From positions 62,001 to 126,000 of the forward strand of contig NZ_FOTE01000013.1 of the NCBI RefSeq assembly GCF_900114475.1: a stretch of DNA of 64,000 bases, given 5' to 3'. Numbering within the stretch: the first letter of the stretch is position 1; every line of letters starts with the position of its first letter. Of this stretch, positions 52,669-61,983 are shown one piece after another. Origin of the DNA: Paenibacillus sp. 1_12 (GTDB taxonomy: Bacteria > Bacillota > Bacilli > Paenibacillales > NBRC-103111). Made by a program: the position numbers and the translations under genes. The notes below the pieces were generated by a model, which had not been told where the DNA came from, searched no databases, and saw only the letters and a list, made by a program, of their open reading frames with translations.

Positions 52669-53424
52669 TTATGCGTGGTAGCCCAATTTGGACGAAATCT
52701 CCTGCGTCACCCCAACAATTTGTTCAATTAATTTCTCCTTGAGAGGCAGCATTCGATCAGTAGGTCCGATGATGCTGATCGAGGCCGTTACTTCTCCATT
52801 GGCATCGAACAGAGGAGCGGCTACCCCGGTTACTCCTACATTTCGCATATTGGAGCTCATTTCATAGCCCTGCAGTTTGATTTCCTGGAGTCGCATCTTG
52901 ATGGCTTCCGGTTCTTTAAACGAATAAGGTGTGAATGTACGGATTTCCTCGCTTAGCAATTCATCGATTAAAGCGGAGTCACAATGGGCAAATATTACTC
53001 TAGCTGCTGAAGTGGCATATAAAGGAAAACGGCGATACATATCCACGTTAAATCGAATGGGATACTGGGAATCGATTTTTTCTACATAGATGGCGTCCCG
53101 GTCATCTTTCACGCAGAGCGTAATTAATTCATTAGACATGGCCGCTAAATTTTGCAAATAAGGTTTAACAAACTCCGCTAAGTTATGGTCCTTGAGAACC
53201 TGATTACCCAGCTCCAGCAGCGTATACCCCAGACAATATTGCTTAGTGGCGGGATTTTGTCGAATAAACCCTTCACTTTCCAGCGTAGCTAGCATCTTAT
53301 GGACGGCACCTTTGGATAAGGAAAGCTTCCGGCTTAAATCACTGACCCCAAGCTCCTTGGAGGGGGACTGAAGGAAAAACTTCAACAATCTGCAGCTATT
53401 TTTGACAGATGATAAATGCTCCAT
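52669..53424 (-). CDS. IclR-family transcriptional regulator
   Basis: ATG 53424 follows AAGGAG; an in-frame start at 53463 lies before it. The 251-residue protein has an N-terminal winged HTH (LGVSDLSRKLSLSKGAVHKMLATLE) and a C-terminal IclR ligand domain (GVTGVAAPLFDANGEVTASISIIG, read across). It is divergent from the ABC importer-M20 operon and is the natural candidate to control it; a palindrome lies in between at 53602. The ligand is probably the operon's substrate. Confidence 0.9.
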   Translation of the reverse strand: MEHLSSVKNSCRLLKFFLQSPSKELGVSDLSRKLSLSKGAVHKMLATLESEGFIRQNPATKQYCLGYTLLELGNQVLKDHNLAEFVKPYLQNLAAMSNELITLCVKDDRDAIYVEKIDSQYPIRFNVDMYRRFPLYATSAARVIFAHCDSALIDELLSEEIRTFTPYSFKEPEAIKMRLQEIKLQGYEMSSNMRNVGVTGVAAPLFDANGEVTASISIIGPTDRMLPLKEKLIEQIVGVTQEISSKLGYHA

Positions 53425-53601
53425 AGGAAACTCCTTCGTTATGAATCTAGCTTGAATAATCAAAGATAGTGTAGCACAAATTTACAAAATTGTCCTTGAT
53501 GTAAACTTATCTGACATTAAAACTGAGAAATGATAATTTATTGTTGCAGAAGCGTGTGACAACATGTTAAAATCATAACATATTCACAAATAGAAAACGA
53601 T

Positions 53602-53625
53602 GTTCTCTATATGAGAACGTTTACA
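53602..53625. promoter_or_regulatory. Palindrome GTTCTC-TATAT-GAGAAC overlapping a CcpA cre-like site
   Basis: A perfect 6-bp-arm inverted repeat at 53602-53618 fits an IclR operator. TGAGAACGTTTACA (53612-53625) matches the catabolite cre consensus TGWAANCGNTNWCA at all fixed positions but one. It lies just upstream of the AAGGAGG ribosome site of the importer operon. Confidence 0.55.
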
Positions 53626-53641
53626 AGGAGGAAATGATTTT

Positions 53642-54751
53642 ATGTATAAAAAAGCAGGGTCTATTTTATCCGTATTAACGCTTTGTGGTGTTATTTTATC
53701 TGCATGTGGTACGCCGGCAGCTCCAACGAAGACTGATGCTTCAAGCGCACCTGTGACTGAAGCGCCTAAGACATTGGAGAAACAGCTGGTAGTGGCCGGT
53801 AACGGGGCAACCGTAGAAACCTTGATGAAAGATGAAATTTTCAAAAAATTTAATGAAAAATATCCGGACGTTAAATTGAGTTATGTATCTGGCGTTTCCA
53901 CTGAAATTGTAGCAAAGGTAAAGGCTCAGAAGGCGTCTCCACAAATTGATATAGCTATTGTTGAAGGAGGAGAGCAGGAAGCCGGACGTAAAGAAGGACT
54001 GTGGGCACCCCTTTCGGACAAAGATATTCCAAGCATGAAGAAAGTGCTTCCTGATTTAAAAGTTGCTGAGAACAGTGGTATCGCTGTCAATTTCACGCCA
54101 ATGGGTATTTCCTATAATGCCGAGCTCGTGAAGTCCAAAGGTTTGCCTATTCCGGAATCATGGAACGATCTGGCCAAGCCTGAAATGAAAGGCAATTTGA
54201 CTCTTGCGGAAATTTCGAGTAATTTTGGACGTTCCGCATTAATTATGCTTGCCTACGCTAACGGCGGATCTGAGAAAAATATGGACCCCGGCTTCAAACA
54301 ATTAGAGACCATCGCCGGCTATATGCCGACATTCGCGAAAACCTCTGCTCAGCTTCAGCAAAATGTACAAAACAAATCAGCCGCCTATACGTCCTGGACC
54401 ATGGCAAGAAGCCTGGTGCAAAAGGATGCCGGAGTGAGTCTGGAATTCGTTATTCCCAAAGAAGGTGCAAACCTGGTACCTAACGTAGCTACGATGATCA
54501 AAGGAGCCAAAAACGAAAACGCAGGCAAAGCATTCATCGAATTCCTGCTGTCGGAAGAAGTACAGCAAATGTACGGCGCAAAGCTTTATTATAACCCAGC
54601 TGTCGACGTAAAGCTTCCAGAGGATATTGCGAAAAAGCTTTCTTTTGACCGCAGTAAGATCGTGAAGTTTGACCTGGAAACCGTAGGGAACGGCACATCA
54701 GGCTGGATTGACCGATTTAACAAAGAAATCGCGCCCAAAGTCGGGAAATAG
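53642..54751 (+). CDS. ABC transporter substrate-binding lipoprotein (polyamine/iron-type family)
   Basis: A 369-residue extracellular binding protein with a lipobox (ILSACG) and a type 2 periplasmic-binding fold typical of the PotD/AfuA group (KQLVVAGNGATVETLM; VNFTPMGISYNAELV, MARSLVQKDAGVSLEFVIPKEG, read in parts). It is the first gene of an operon with ATPase, two permeases and an M20 peptidase. The substrate is likely an amide- or peptide-like compound cleaved by the peptidase; that is inference. Confidence 0.88.
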   Translation: MYKKAGSILSVLTLCGVILSACGTPAAPTKTDASSAPVTEAPKTLEKQLVVAGNGATVETLMKDEIFKKFNEKYPDVKLSYVSGVSTEIVAKVKAQKASPQIDIAIVEGGEQEAGRKEGLWAPLSDKDIPSMKKVLPDLKVAENSGIAVNFTPMGISYNAELVKSKGLPIPESWNDLAKPEMKGNLTLAEISSNFGRSALIMLAYANGGSEKNMDPGFKQLETIAGYMPTFAKTSAQLQQNVQNKSAAYTSWTMARSLVQKDAGVSLEFVIPKEGANLVPNVATMIKGAKNENAGKAFIEFLLSEEVQQMYGAKLYYNPAVDVKLPEDIAKKLSFDRSKIVKFDLETVGNGTSGWIDRFNKEIAPKVGK

Positions 54752-54760
54752 GTGGACCTC

Positions 54761-55858
54761 ATGAGCAAAAACATTGATGTTGAATTGAAAAACATTCGAA
54801 AATCTTTCGGCTCAAACGTGGTAGTGGAAAATTTCAATTTGCAGATCGAGCAGGGAGAGTGCGTCTCCTTTCTCGGCCCATCGGGTTGTGGAAAAACGAC
54901 GACCTTGAACATGATTGCCGGTTTTCTTGAGCCTGATCAAGGAGATTTATTCATTAAAGGCAAACGGATGAATGGGCTGCCGTCCAATCAACGGGAGCTG
55001 GGAATGGTTTTTCAAACGTACTCGCTGTTTCCGCACATGACGATTTTTGAGAATGTGGCCTATGGTCTGAAGCTGCGGAAAACACCAAAAAGCGAAATGC
55101 AGGAACGGGTAAAAAAGATTCTGGAGGTCGTCAAGCTTCCTAATGTGGCGGATCGTTATCCGAAGCAGCTTTCGGGCGGCCAGCGGCAGAGGATTGCGAT
55201 TGCAAGGGCATTAGTCACGGAACCGTCCTTGTTATTACTGGACGAGCCCTTAAGCAATCTGGATGCAAAGCTGAGAGAAGAGCTGCGTGATGAGCTCAAA
55301 CGGCTGCAGCAGGAGATTGGCGTGACGACGATTTTTGTTACCCATGATCAGGAAGAGGCTTTATATTTATCGAACCGGATTGTTGTATTGGCTAACGGGA
55401 AGATGGAACAGGTGGGTAATCCTTGGGAAATCTATAATCGTCCAGCCTCCGAGTTTGTGCATACGTTTATCGGAAAGTCGAATCGGATGTCCGGCATATT
55501 GGAGGAAACGCAGCCTTCGCAACTAAAGATGCGGACAGAGGATGGTATCGTAATGAATGCTACGCCGAAGGGGATCGATCTACGGACAGGGGACCAAGTC
55601 TCCATGTATGTCCGGCCCGAGCGAATACAGCTTGCTCAGGAGCAGTCAGCTTCTACGCAAATGAACAGCGTGCAAGGCCAAGTCAAGCTGACTTCCTTCC
55701 TGGGAGCCTATACGGAATGCGAAGTCGCTATTGGCAAACAGACGATAACTGTTCGACTGCAGACGGAACAAGAGGGCGGCGTCATTAAGCAGGGAGAAAC
55801 GGTTTATTTGGAATGGAAGCCGGAGGACATGTTTGTGTTCCCCAGAAAGGGGGAGTGA
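54761..55858 (+). CDS. ABC transporter ATP-binding protein (PotA-like)
   Basis: ATG 54761 lies seven bases after AGGTGG; GTG 54752 overlaps it. The 365-residue ATPase has Walker A GPSGCGKTT, Q-loop FQTYSLFPHMT, signature LSGGQRQRIAIARAL, Walker B LLLLDEPLSNLD and switch His in FVTHDQEEAL. The last 120 residues form the TOBE regulatory domain (VSMYVRPERIQLAQ). It energises the two permeases that follow within a few bases. Confidence 0.93.
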   Translation: MSKNIDVELKNIRKSFGSNVVVENFNLQIEQGECVSFLGPSGCGKTTTLNMIAGFLEPDQGDLFIKGKRMNGLPSNQRELGMVFQTYSLFPHMTIFENVAYGLKLRKTPKSEMQERVKKILEVVKLPNVADRYPKQLSGGQRQRIAIARALVTEPSLLLLDEPLSNLDAKLREELRDELKRLQQEIGVTTIFVTHDQEEALYLSNRIVVLANGKMEQVGNPWEIYNRPASEFVHTFIGKSNRMSGILEETQPSQLKMRTEDGIVMNATPKGIDLRTGDQVSMYVRPERIQLAQEQSASTQMNSVQGQVKLTSFLGAYTECEVAIGKQTITVRLQTEQEGGVIKQGETVYLEWKPEDMFVFPRKGE

Positions 55859-55861
55859 GCT

Positions 55862-56713
55862 ATGTCAAAGAAGTCCTTTCTGAGCCCTGCGCTTGTGCTT
55901 CTGGTACCAAGTCTTGCTATCATACTCGGAGTATTCCTTATCCCGATGTTGTATATATTGATGCAGAGCTTTCAGGATCAGCACGAGCAGTTTTCATTTG
56001 AAAATTACCTTGTCTTTGTGAAGGATCCTTATTACCTGCAAATTTTGTGGCGAACGATCAAGATCAGCTTATTGACGGTCATCGTTTGTTTGGCCCTCGG
56101 TTATCCAGTGGCTTTGTTCATGGCTCAAGCGAGTCCGAAGTGGCGTGGGATCGTCACGTTTGCGATTATTTCCCCGCATTTGATCAGCGTCGTCATTCGG
56201 AACTTCGGATGGGTGATCATTCTGGGTGATAAGGGATGGATTAATACCATCCTGATGAAGATCGGCATCATCCACGAGCCGTTGAAATTAATGTATAACG
56301 AGCTTGGCGTTGTGATCGGGCTTGCTGATGCCAATATTGTTTATATGGTGCTGGCCATTGCCACGAGTTTATATCAAATCGACGCTTCTCTCTATAAAGC
56401 AGCTGGTATTTTGGGGGCGAGACGGGCTGAAAGCTTTTTTACCATCACGCTGCCGCTCAGCTTGCCGGGTATTATTGCCGGAACGACACTCGTATTCAGC
56501 TTGTCCATGAGTGCTTTCGTCACGCCTGCTCTGATGGGGGGAACATCAGTGAAGGTGCTGCCTGTTATCGCATATGAAAAAATAATGGCTCAATTAAATT
56601 GGCCAATGGGCGCCGCCATTTCTTTCCTGCTGCTGACCTCGACGTTTGCCTTGGTTGCGATATTCACCAAAATCGTGGAGACGAAACGATATAAAGAGGT
56701 GTTTGCCTCATGA
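55862..56713 (+). CDS. ABC transporter permease (PotB-like)
   Basis: A 283-residue permease with six membrane helices and the EAA-type loop KAAGILGARRAESFFTITLPLSLPG (read across). Its ATG is three bases after the ATPase stop, with GGGGGAG as ribosome site. Its stop overlaps the next gene. Confidence 0.92.
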   Translation: MSKKSFLSPALVLLVPSLAIILGVFLIPMLYILMQSFQDQHEQFSFENYLVFVKDPYYLQILWRTIKISLLTVIVCLALGYPVALFMAQASPKWRGIVTFAIISPHLISVVIRNFGWVIILGDKGWINTILMKIGIIHEPLKLMYNELGVVIGLADANIVYMVLAIATSLYQIDASLYKAAGILGARRAESFFTITLPLSLPGIIAGTTLVFSLSMSAFVTPALMGGTSVKVLPVIAYEKIMAQLNWPMGAAISFLLLTSTFALVAIFTKIVETKRYKEVFAS

Positions 56714-57513
56714 TGAAGAAAAATCCTGTGCTGACTATTTTCACTTTTATTGTTGTGCTCTTTGTCGTGTCACCTTTACTCGTGATCATCCCGACGTCAT
56801 GGACCTCTGTTAAATATTTATCGTTCCCGCCGGTAGGTTTTTCGTTTATGTGGTACACGAAAATTTTGGATCGTCCTGAATTTATCGATGCTTTTCTGTT
56901 CAGCTTGCAACTGGCGGCATTGTCTGCCATATTGTCCACCTTGATTGGAACTCTTGCGGCTTTGGCACTGCATAAGTACAAATTCCCGGGTAAAGGATGG
57001 ATTAACGGTTTGCTGCTATCTCCGCTGACAGTGCCGGCATTAATTATTGGGATCGCAGCGCTCGTATTTTTTACGAGAATCGGATTAGCAGGAACCTTTG
57101 TTGGCCTACTGCTGGCGCATATATTGATTTCGATACCTTATGTAGTCAGGCTCGTGCTGACAGGGTTAAGTTCATTTGATTATACGCTGGAGCGAGCTGC
57201 GTACATCCTGGGTGCGAAGCCCCGCAATGTGTTTTGGGATATTACGCTTCCTATTTTGAAGCCTGCCATCATGAGTGGCATGATCTTTGCTTTTTTGACT
57301 TCCTTTGATAATGTTACGGTTTCGCTGTTCCTGATTTCTCCTTCGACAACAACGCTGCCGATGGCTATATTCAGTTACATGCAAGAGACGCTAGATCCGC
57401 TCGTAGCCTCTATTTCGTCCGTTGTGATTTTGCTTAGTCTTGTGTTTATTTTAATTTTGGAGCGAGTGTATGGATTGGATCGTATGTTCGGTTCCAATAC
57501 ACACTCGCATTAA
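56710..57513 (+). CDS. ABC transporter permease (PotC-like)
   Basis: A 267-residue second permease with six helices and the EAA loop RAAYILGAKPRNVFWDITLPILKP (read across). It overlaps the previous gene by four bases. With its partner it forms the importer channel. Confidence 0.92.
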   Translation: MMKKNPVLTIFTFIVVLFVVSPLLVIIPTSWTSVKYLSFPPVGFSFMWYTKILDRPEFIDAFLFSLQLAALSAILSTLIGTLAALALHKYKFPGKGWINGLLLSPLTVPALIIGIAALVFFTRIGLAGTFVGLLLAHILISIPYVVRLVLTGLSSFDYTLERAAYILGAKPRNVFWDITLPILKPAIMSGMIFAFLTSFDNVTVSLFLISPSTTTLPMAIFSYMQETLDPLVASISSVVILLSLVFILILERVYGLDRMFGSNTHSH

Positions 57514-57531
57514 TGGAGCTGCTTCCTTGTT

Positions 57532-58668
57532 ATGCTACTCATCAATAGAATAGAAACGTATATGACTGAATTTATGAGACTGCTCGAAGAGTGTGTGAAT
57601 ATCGATTCACCCTCATCGAGCAAGGCTCAGAACGATAAAATGGCCGACTGGTTTACTCAGCTAGTGCTTAGGCTGGTTGGAGGCAATGTGGTCCGAGTCC
57701 CTAACACGGTTTATGGTGATCGTTTGCTGTGCGAGGTCGGTACGGGCGACAGAAAGATTTTGCTTGTGGGACATTATGATACCGTTTGGCCTTTGGGTGA
57801 AGCAGCTCGCCGTCCTTTCCATGTGGAGAACGGACGCGCTTACGGTCCAGGCGTTTATGATATGAAGGCGGGACTGCTGCAAGCCATTTTTGCGATCAAA
57901 GCGCTTCAGGATGCAGGACAATTTCCCGCTGATAAAAAAATAGTGCTGCTGATGAACAGCGATGAAGAATTGGGAAGTCCGTCCTCACGGGAATGGATCG
58001 AGGAACAGGCTAGAGAGGCGGAAGCTGCCTTCATTCTGGAGCCGCCCATGGAGCCGAGTGGCGCGCTGAAGACAGCCAGAAAAGGCAGTGGGCGATACCA
58101 GTTAGTGGTACGTGGCATTTCTGCTCATGCAGGTGTGGACCCGCAAAGCGGAGTATCGGCCATTGAAGAAATGGCCATTCAGATTCAACGGCTGCATGCG
58201 CTGACTGACTTTAGTCGTGGAACCACGGTTAACGTAGGTGTGGTTCATGGCGGCATCGGACGTAATGTGGTGGCTGATTTTGCAGAGGCTGAGATCGACG
58301 TTCGAGTCGCTTCATCAGAGGAAGCTGTAAGGCTGGAGAAGAGCTTGGAAGGGTTCTCCGCTGCTCTGCCAGGAGCTCAGGTGGAACTGACCGGAGGTAT
58401 GAAACGTCCGCCTATGGAGCCAACAGAAGCGAGCCATTCCTTATTCAGGCTGGCGAAGGATATAGCTCAGCTAACGTATTCCTATCCATTGGAAGAGAAG
58501 CATACGGGCGGGGTCAGTGACGGGAATTTCACGGCTTCGATCGGAACGCCTACACTGGACGGGTTGGGGTCCAGAGGAGATCATGCGCACTCTCCGGATG
58601 AATATGTACGCATCGACGAAATTCCGTTTCGCACGGCACTGCTCGCGGAGCTTATGGCTCGCTCTTAA
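57532..58668 (+). CDS. M20-family metallopeptidase (carboxypeptidase G2-like)
   Basis: A 378-residue zinc hydrolase of the M20/ArgE/CPG2 family. Metal and catalytic residues are in VGHYDTVWPLG (His, Asp), YGPGVYDMKAGLL (bridging Asp), LLMNSDEELGSPSS (Glu-Glu), FILEPP and the C-terminal SRGDHAHSPDE. A dimerisation domain lies between about 185 and 295 (GISAHAGVDPQSGVSA). Enzymes of this group release glutamate or amino acids from amides such as folates. Following an importer under an IclR regulator, it probably cleaves the imported compound in the cytosol. Confidence 0.9.
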   Translation: MLLINRIETYMTEFMRLLEECVNIDSPSSSKAQNDKMADWFTQLVLRLVGGNVVRVPNTVYGDRLLCEVGTGDRKILLVGHYDTVWPLGEAARRPFHVENGRAYGPGVYDMKAGLLQAIFAIKALQDAGQFPADKKIVLLMNSDEELGSPSSREWIEEQAREAEAAFILEPPMEPSGALKTARKGSGRYQLVVRGISAHAGVDPQSGVSAIEEMAIQIQRLHALTDFSRGTTVNVGVVHGGIGRNVVADFAEAEIDVRVASSEEAVRLEKSLEGFSAALPGAQVELTGGMKRPPMEPTEASHSLFRLAKDIAQLTYSYPLEEKHTGGVSDGNFTASIGTPTLDGLGSRGDHAHSPDEYVRIDEIPFRTALLAELMARS

Positions 58669-58995
58669 TAGCTCATTTTGTCCAAAGGGGCTGTCTCAAC
58701 AGTAGTTATAGCTACTGGGGAGACAGCTTCTTTTTGTTATGTGCGGGTTTACCGGTTGGATCGGTCGATTTCAGCAATTATTCGGATGCCAGGGTTTTCG
58801 GGAAATCAGGATAGATCCGTACTCTATAACGGTAATTTGTTTTATTTCAAGTTAGTGCGGGTAATTTACGGCAAATAAAGCCAATCTATACCATGAGGTT
58901 CTCCTCATTCATTTCCTTTCATGATAAGATGTCATTTAGGTATTGAATGCTATTCGTCACGTTTTCTTCATTCCAACAGTACTGGTGGTAACTAC
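58669..58995. other. Intergenic region with terminator
   Basis: The terminator GCTGTCTC (58690-58697) with GAGACAGC (58720-58727) and T run ends the importer operon; an inner CAGTAG/CTACTG stem extends it. Nothing else is recognised up to the YhgE start. Confidence 0.6.
58689..58737 (+). terminator. Terminator after M20 gene
   Basis: GGCTGTCTC/GAGACAGC stem with an inner CAGTAG-CTACTG stem and TTCTTTTTG after it. Confidence 0.85.
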
Positions 58996-61671
58996 ATGCG
59001 TTCCATATGGCAAATTTATAAAACAGATTGGTTGAATATCTTCAAGGTGCCCACAGGAATTTTACTAATCATAGCAATTATTTTGCTTCCATGCTTATAT
59101 GACTGGGTAAATATTAAATCTGTTTGGGACCCTTACGCCAATACGGAAGGAGTTAAAGTGGCGGTTACGAGCGAGGATCTGGGTGCGACTGTTGCCGACA
59201 AAAACATCAATATCGGTCAGGAGCTGCTGGAAAGCCTAAAGAATAACAAGAAGCTGGGGTGGACCTTCGTCACCAAGGAAGAAGCCGAGAAAGGCTTAGA
59301 CCGCGGCATCTATTATGCCAGCATCTTGATACCGTCGGACTTTTCCTCCAAAATCACAGGGATTGTGAACGGCAATCTGGACAGGCCTGAAGTGATATAT
59401 AGCGTTAACGAAAAAGTAAACGCAGTCGCGCCCAAGGTTACCTCATCAGGTGTCTCTGCACTCACCAAGCAAATTAACGAGAATTTCACAGAAGCGGTGA
59501 GCGTTGCTTTGCTTACGAAGCTGACAGAGATCGGCATTCAGATTGAAGAGCAGCTGCCAACGATTCGTAAGATCGAGAATGGCATCTTTGAACTGGAGAG
59601 CAAGCTGCCCGATATTCAAGCCGCAGGACAAAAGGTGCTGGAGCTGGAACAAAAGCTGCCCGAGATTCATGACAAGGCGCAAATCATTATAGAAGTGGAG
59701 CAAAAAATTCCCGAGATCAATCAAGCTGCTCAATATGTATTGAAAATCCAACAAAATTGGCCAAAAATCAATGAGGCCCTTTCGGAAATTCTCGTCATTC
59801 AGAATAAGCTGCCTGAAATTCAGCAAGCCGTCGCCCGAATTCAGGAGCTGGATGCGAATTTTGACAAAGTAGCGGATACGATTGCTCTCGCTTCAGACAA
59901 AGCGGCGAAGGCCATCGAGATCGTGACGGCTGCCCAGAATGCGTTACCGCGTATGGCTGAAATAGCTGATCAAGGCACCGCATTCGCCGATCAATTAAAT
60001 AAGTTCCTAACTGCAAATGAGGATGCGTTCAAGCTGATTGCGCCTTTAGTGAAGCAAAATTTAACGTTGGCACAGCAAGCAGCAGATGCAGCAGCGCTGC
60101 TCACGGAGAGACTGTTGAATACGAATCCGGCTTTACTACCTACTGCAGCAGAGGTAACAGCCGTGAAAGACAAACTTTCCACAGTCGTGAAATTGCTAGG
60201 ACATACCTCATCGCTGCTTGGCCGAATCAACAGCTACATCCCGGGCCAACCTTTGAATAGTCAAATCGAACGACTGCAAACGATTCAGAATCAGATGAAT
60301 CGGCAAATCGAAATATTGAGTGCGATTGCAACCGATCTGGAGAATGGGAAAACGCCTCTTAAGGATACAGTTAAACGCTTGAACGAGCTGTCCCAAAATA
60401 CGAGCGCCGCGCTCGGCATCATTCTTGCCAGATATGATAGCGAGATCGTCCCCAACCTGACCAAGGGAATCGAAATACTGAAAACCGTTAACAATACATC
60501 CTCTGATATTCTGCAGACGGCTAAAGGAAAGCTTCCAGATATTCAAGCGATTCTTGAGGATACGAAGAAGGGACTAGAATTCGGACAAGCGGAGCTGAAT
60601 AAGATTCAGGAGCAGATGCCCCAGATCCGCGCGAAGGTTCATGAAATGGCACAAACGCTGCAGAGTAAAGCAGATGCCTTCGAGAAGGCGATTCAAATCG
60701 CTGCACCTTTTGTTCAAGATAAGCTCCCGGAGATTGGGAAGAAGCTGGACAAAGCTGCATTATTCATTAATAACGACCTGCCTCAGACGGAGGAGGAGCT
60801 CGTCAAGCTGGCCGATTTCGTGCGTGATAAGCTTCCCGAGGTGGAGTCCGGCGTACATAAAGTCGCGGGATTGGTTCGTGACGATCTACCTCAGCTTGAG
60901 CGTGCCATTAGTCAAGCCGCAGGCAAGCTTAGAGAAGTCGAAGCTAACAATCACTTCGCTGATTTGGCCAAGCTGCTGCGTGGGGATATTAAGAAGGAGA
61001 GTGAATTCCTGGCTAGTCCCGTACAGATCAAAGAGAATCGAAAATACCCGATACCGAATTATGGCTCAGCGATGTCGCCGTTTTATTGTGTATTGTCCTT
61101 ATGGGTGGGCGCTACTTTGTTGATTTCATTATTGAAGTCGGAAGCCGGTAATCCGGAAGGGCGTTATAAGCCCTATCAGCTATACGTGGGCCGATTGGCG
61201 ACATTCGTGACCATTGGTCTGTGCCAGGCGCTGTGCGTTACACTCGGGGATTTCTTCATTCTGCACGCCTATGTGGCGGATAAAATTTGGTTCGTTTTAT
61301 TTGCTATGCTGGTCAGCGCCGTATTCGTGACGATTACCTTTACGCTTCTGTCCGTTTTTGGCAATGTAGGGAAAGGCATCGCGATTATCTTTATGGTGTT
61401 TCAATTTTCCAGCTCGGGAGGCACGTTTCCCATCAGCATGACGACCCCTTTTTTCCAGGCGCTGAATCCGTTCATGCCATTCACTTATGCAATTAGTTTG
61501 CTGAGAGAAGGAGTTGGCGGGATTTTATGGGCAACGGCGCTCAAGGATATTGGTTGTTTAATCAGCATCATAGGCTTGAGTCTATTCGTGGCTTTGGTCC
61601 TGAAGCGACCGCTTAGTGGAATCATCAAGAAATCGATGGAAAATGCCAAAAAAACCAAAATCATAGATTGA
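58996..61671 (+). CDS. YhgE/Pip-family membrane protein with two internal repeat arrays
   Basis: ATG 58996 with GGTGG before it is preferred over the in-frame ATG at 58921, which would add an unlikely N-terminal tail. The 891-residue protein has one N-terminal membrane helix (about 20-38) with the YhgE/Pip start LYDWVNIKSVWDPYANTE, a large extracellular helical region, and about five C-terminal helices of ABC-2 type (SLWVGATLLISLLKSEAG onward). The family includes phage infection protein (Pip) and type VII-linked proteins. The helical region has five tandem 17-residue and four 18-residue repeats. Its substrate or partner is unknown. Confidence 0.88.
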   Translation: MRSIWQIYKTDWLNIFKVPTGILLIIAIILLPCLYDWVNIKSVWDPYANTEGVKVAVTSEDLGATVADKNINIGQELLESLKNNKKLGWTFVTKEEAEKGLDRGIYYASILIPSDFSSKITGIVNGNLDRPEVIYSVNEKVNAVAPKVTSSGVSALTKQINENFTEAVSVALLTKLTEIGIQIEEQLPTIRKIENGIFELESKLPDIQAAGQKVLELEQKLPEIHDKAQIIIEVEQKIPEINQAAQYVLKIQQNWPKINEALSEILVIQNKLPEIQQAVARIQELDANFDKVADTIALASDKAAKAIEIVTAAQNALPRMAEIADQGTAFADQLNKFLTANEDAFKLIAPLVKQNLTLAQQAADAAALLTERLLNTNPALLPTAAEVTAVKDKLSTVVKLLGHTSSLLGRINSYIPGQPLNSQIERLQTIQNQMNRQIEILSAIATDLENGKTPLKDTVKRLNELSQNTSAALGIILARYDSEIVPNLTKGIEILKTVNNTSSDILQTAKGKLPDIQAILEDTKKGLEFGQAELNKIQEQMPQIRAKVHEMAQTLQSKADAFEKAIQIAAPFVQDKLPEIGKKLDKAALFINNDLPQTEEELVKLADFVRDKLPEVESGVHKVAGLVRDDLPQLERAISQAAGKLREVEANNHFADLAKLLRGDIKKESEFLASPVQIKENRKYPIPNYGSAMSPFYCVLSLWVGATLLISLLKSEAGNPEGRYKPYQLYVGRLATFVTIGLCQALCVTLGDFFILHAYVADKIWFVLFAMLVSAVFVTITFTLLSVFGNVGKGIAIIFMVFQFSSSGGTFPISMTTPFFQALNPFMPFTYAISLLREGVGGILWATALKDIGCLISIIGLSLFVALVLKRPLSGIIKKSMENAKKTKIID
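59590..59844 (+). repeat. Five tandem 17-residue repeats (51 bp) in YhgE-like protein
   Basis: Residues 199-283 form five units such as ELESKLPDIQAAGQKVL, ELEQKLPEIHDKAQIII and EVEQKIPEINQAAQYVL, all of exactly 17 residues with LPxI near the middle. Confidence 0.85.
60718..60933 (+). repeat. Four tandem 18-residue repeats (54 bp) in YhgE-like protein
   Basis: Residues 575-646 form four units of exactly 18 residues, such as DKLPEIGKKLDKAALFIN and DKLPEVESGVHKVAGLVR, each beginning with acidic-x-LP. Confidence 0.85.
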
Positions 61672-61983
61672 CTGAAGCGTAAGTGTGGGAAGAACGTAAG
61701 GGTGTGGAGTAGGTCGGGTGATGGATAGAAGAGAAGAGGCCCGGATTAGCCTAAATACATGCTAATCCGGGCCTATCGCTTTGCTCACTGGACATGATTT
61801 GAGATGACATGTTTGGCGGGGCCAATCAACAATTCGTTGCGGAGTGATACTGAGGTTGTTTGAGGAGGTGGCTTAAGATCGGCACAGTATGTGCCTCCAC
61901 TTTTTCCAAAACAGTCAATACCGTCATCTATTTATTTAGAAAGGTAACTCAGATACTCGCGTTTTGCCCAGTCTATCAAAGGC
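61672..61983. other. Intergenic region between convergent genes
   Basis: A perfect hairpin, AGGCCCGGATTAGC (61737-61750) with GCTAATCCGGGCCT (61761-61774), probably ends the YhgE transcript although no T run follows. No gene is seen in the rest. Confidence 0.55.
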
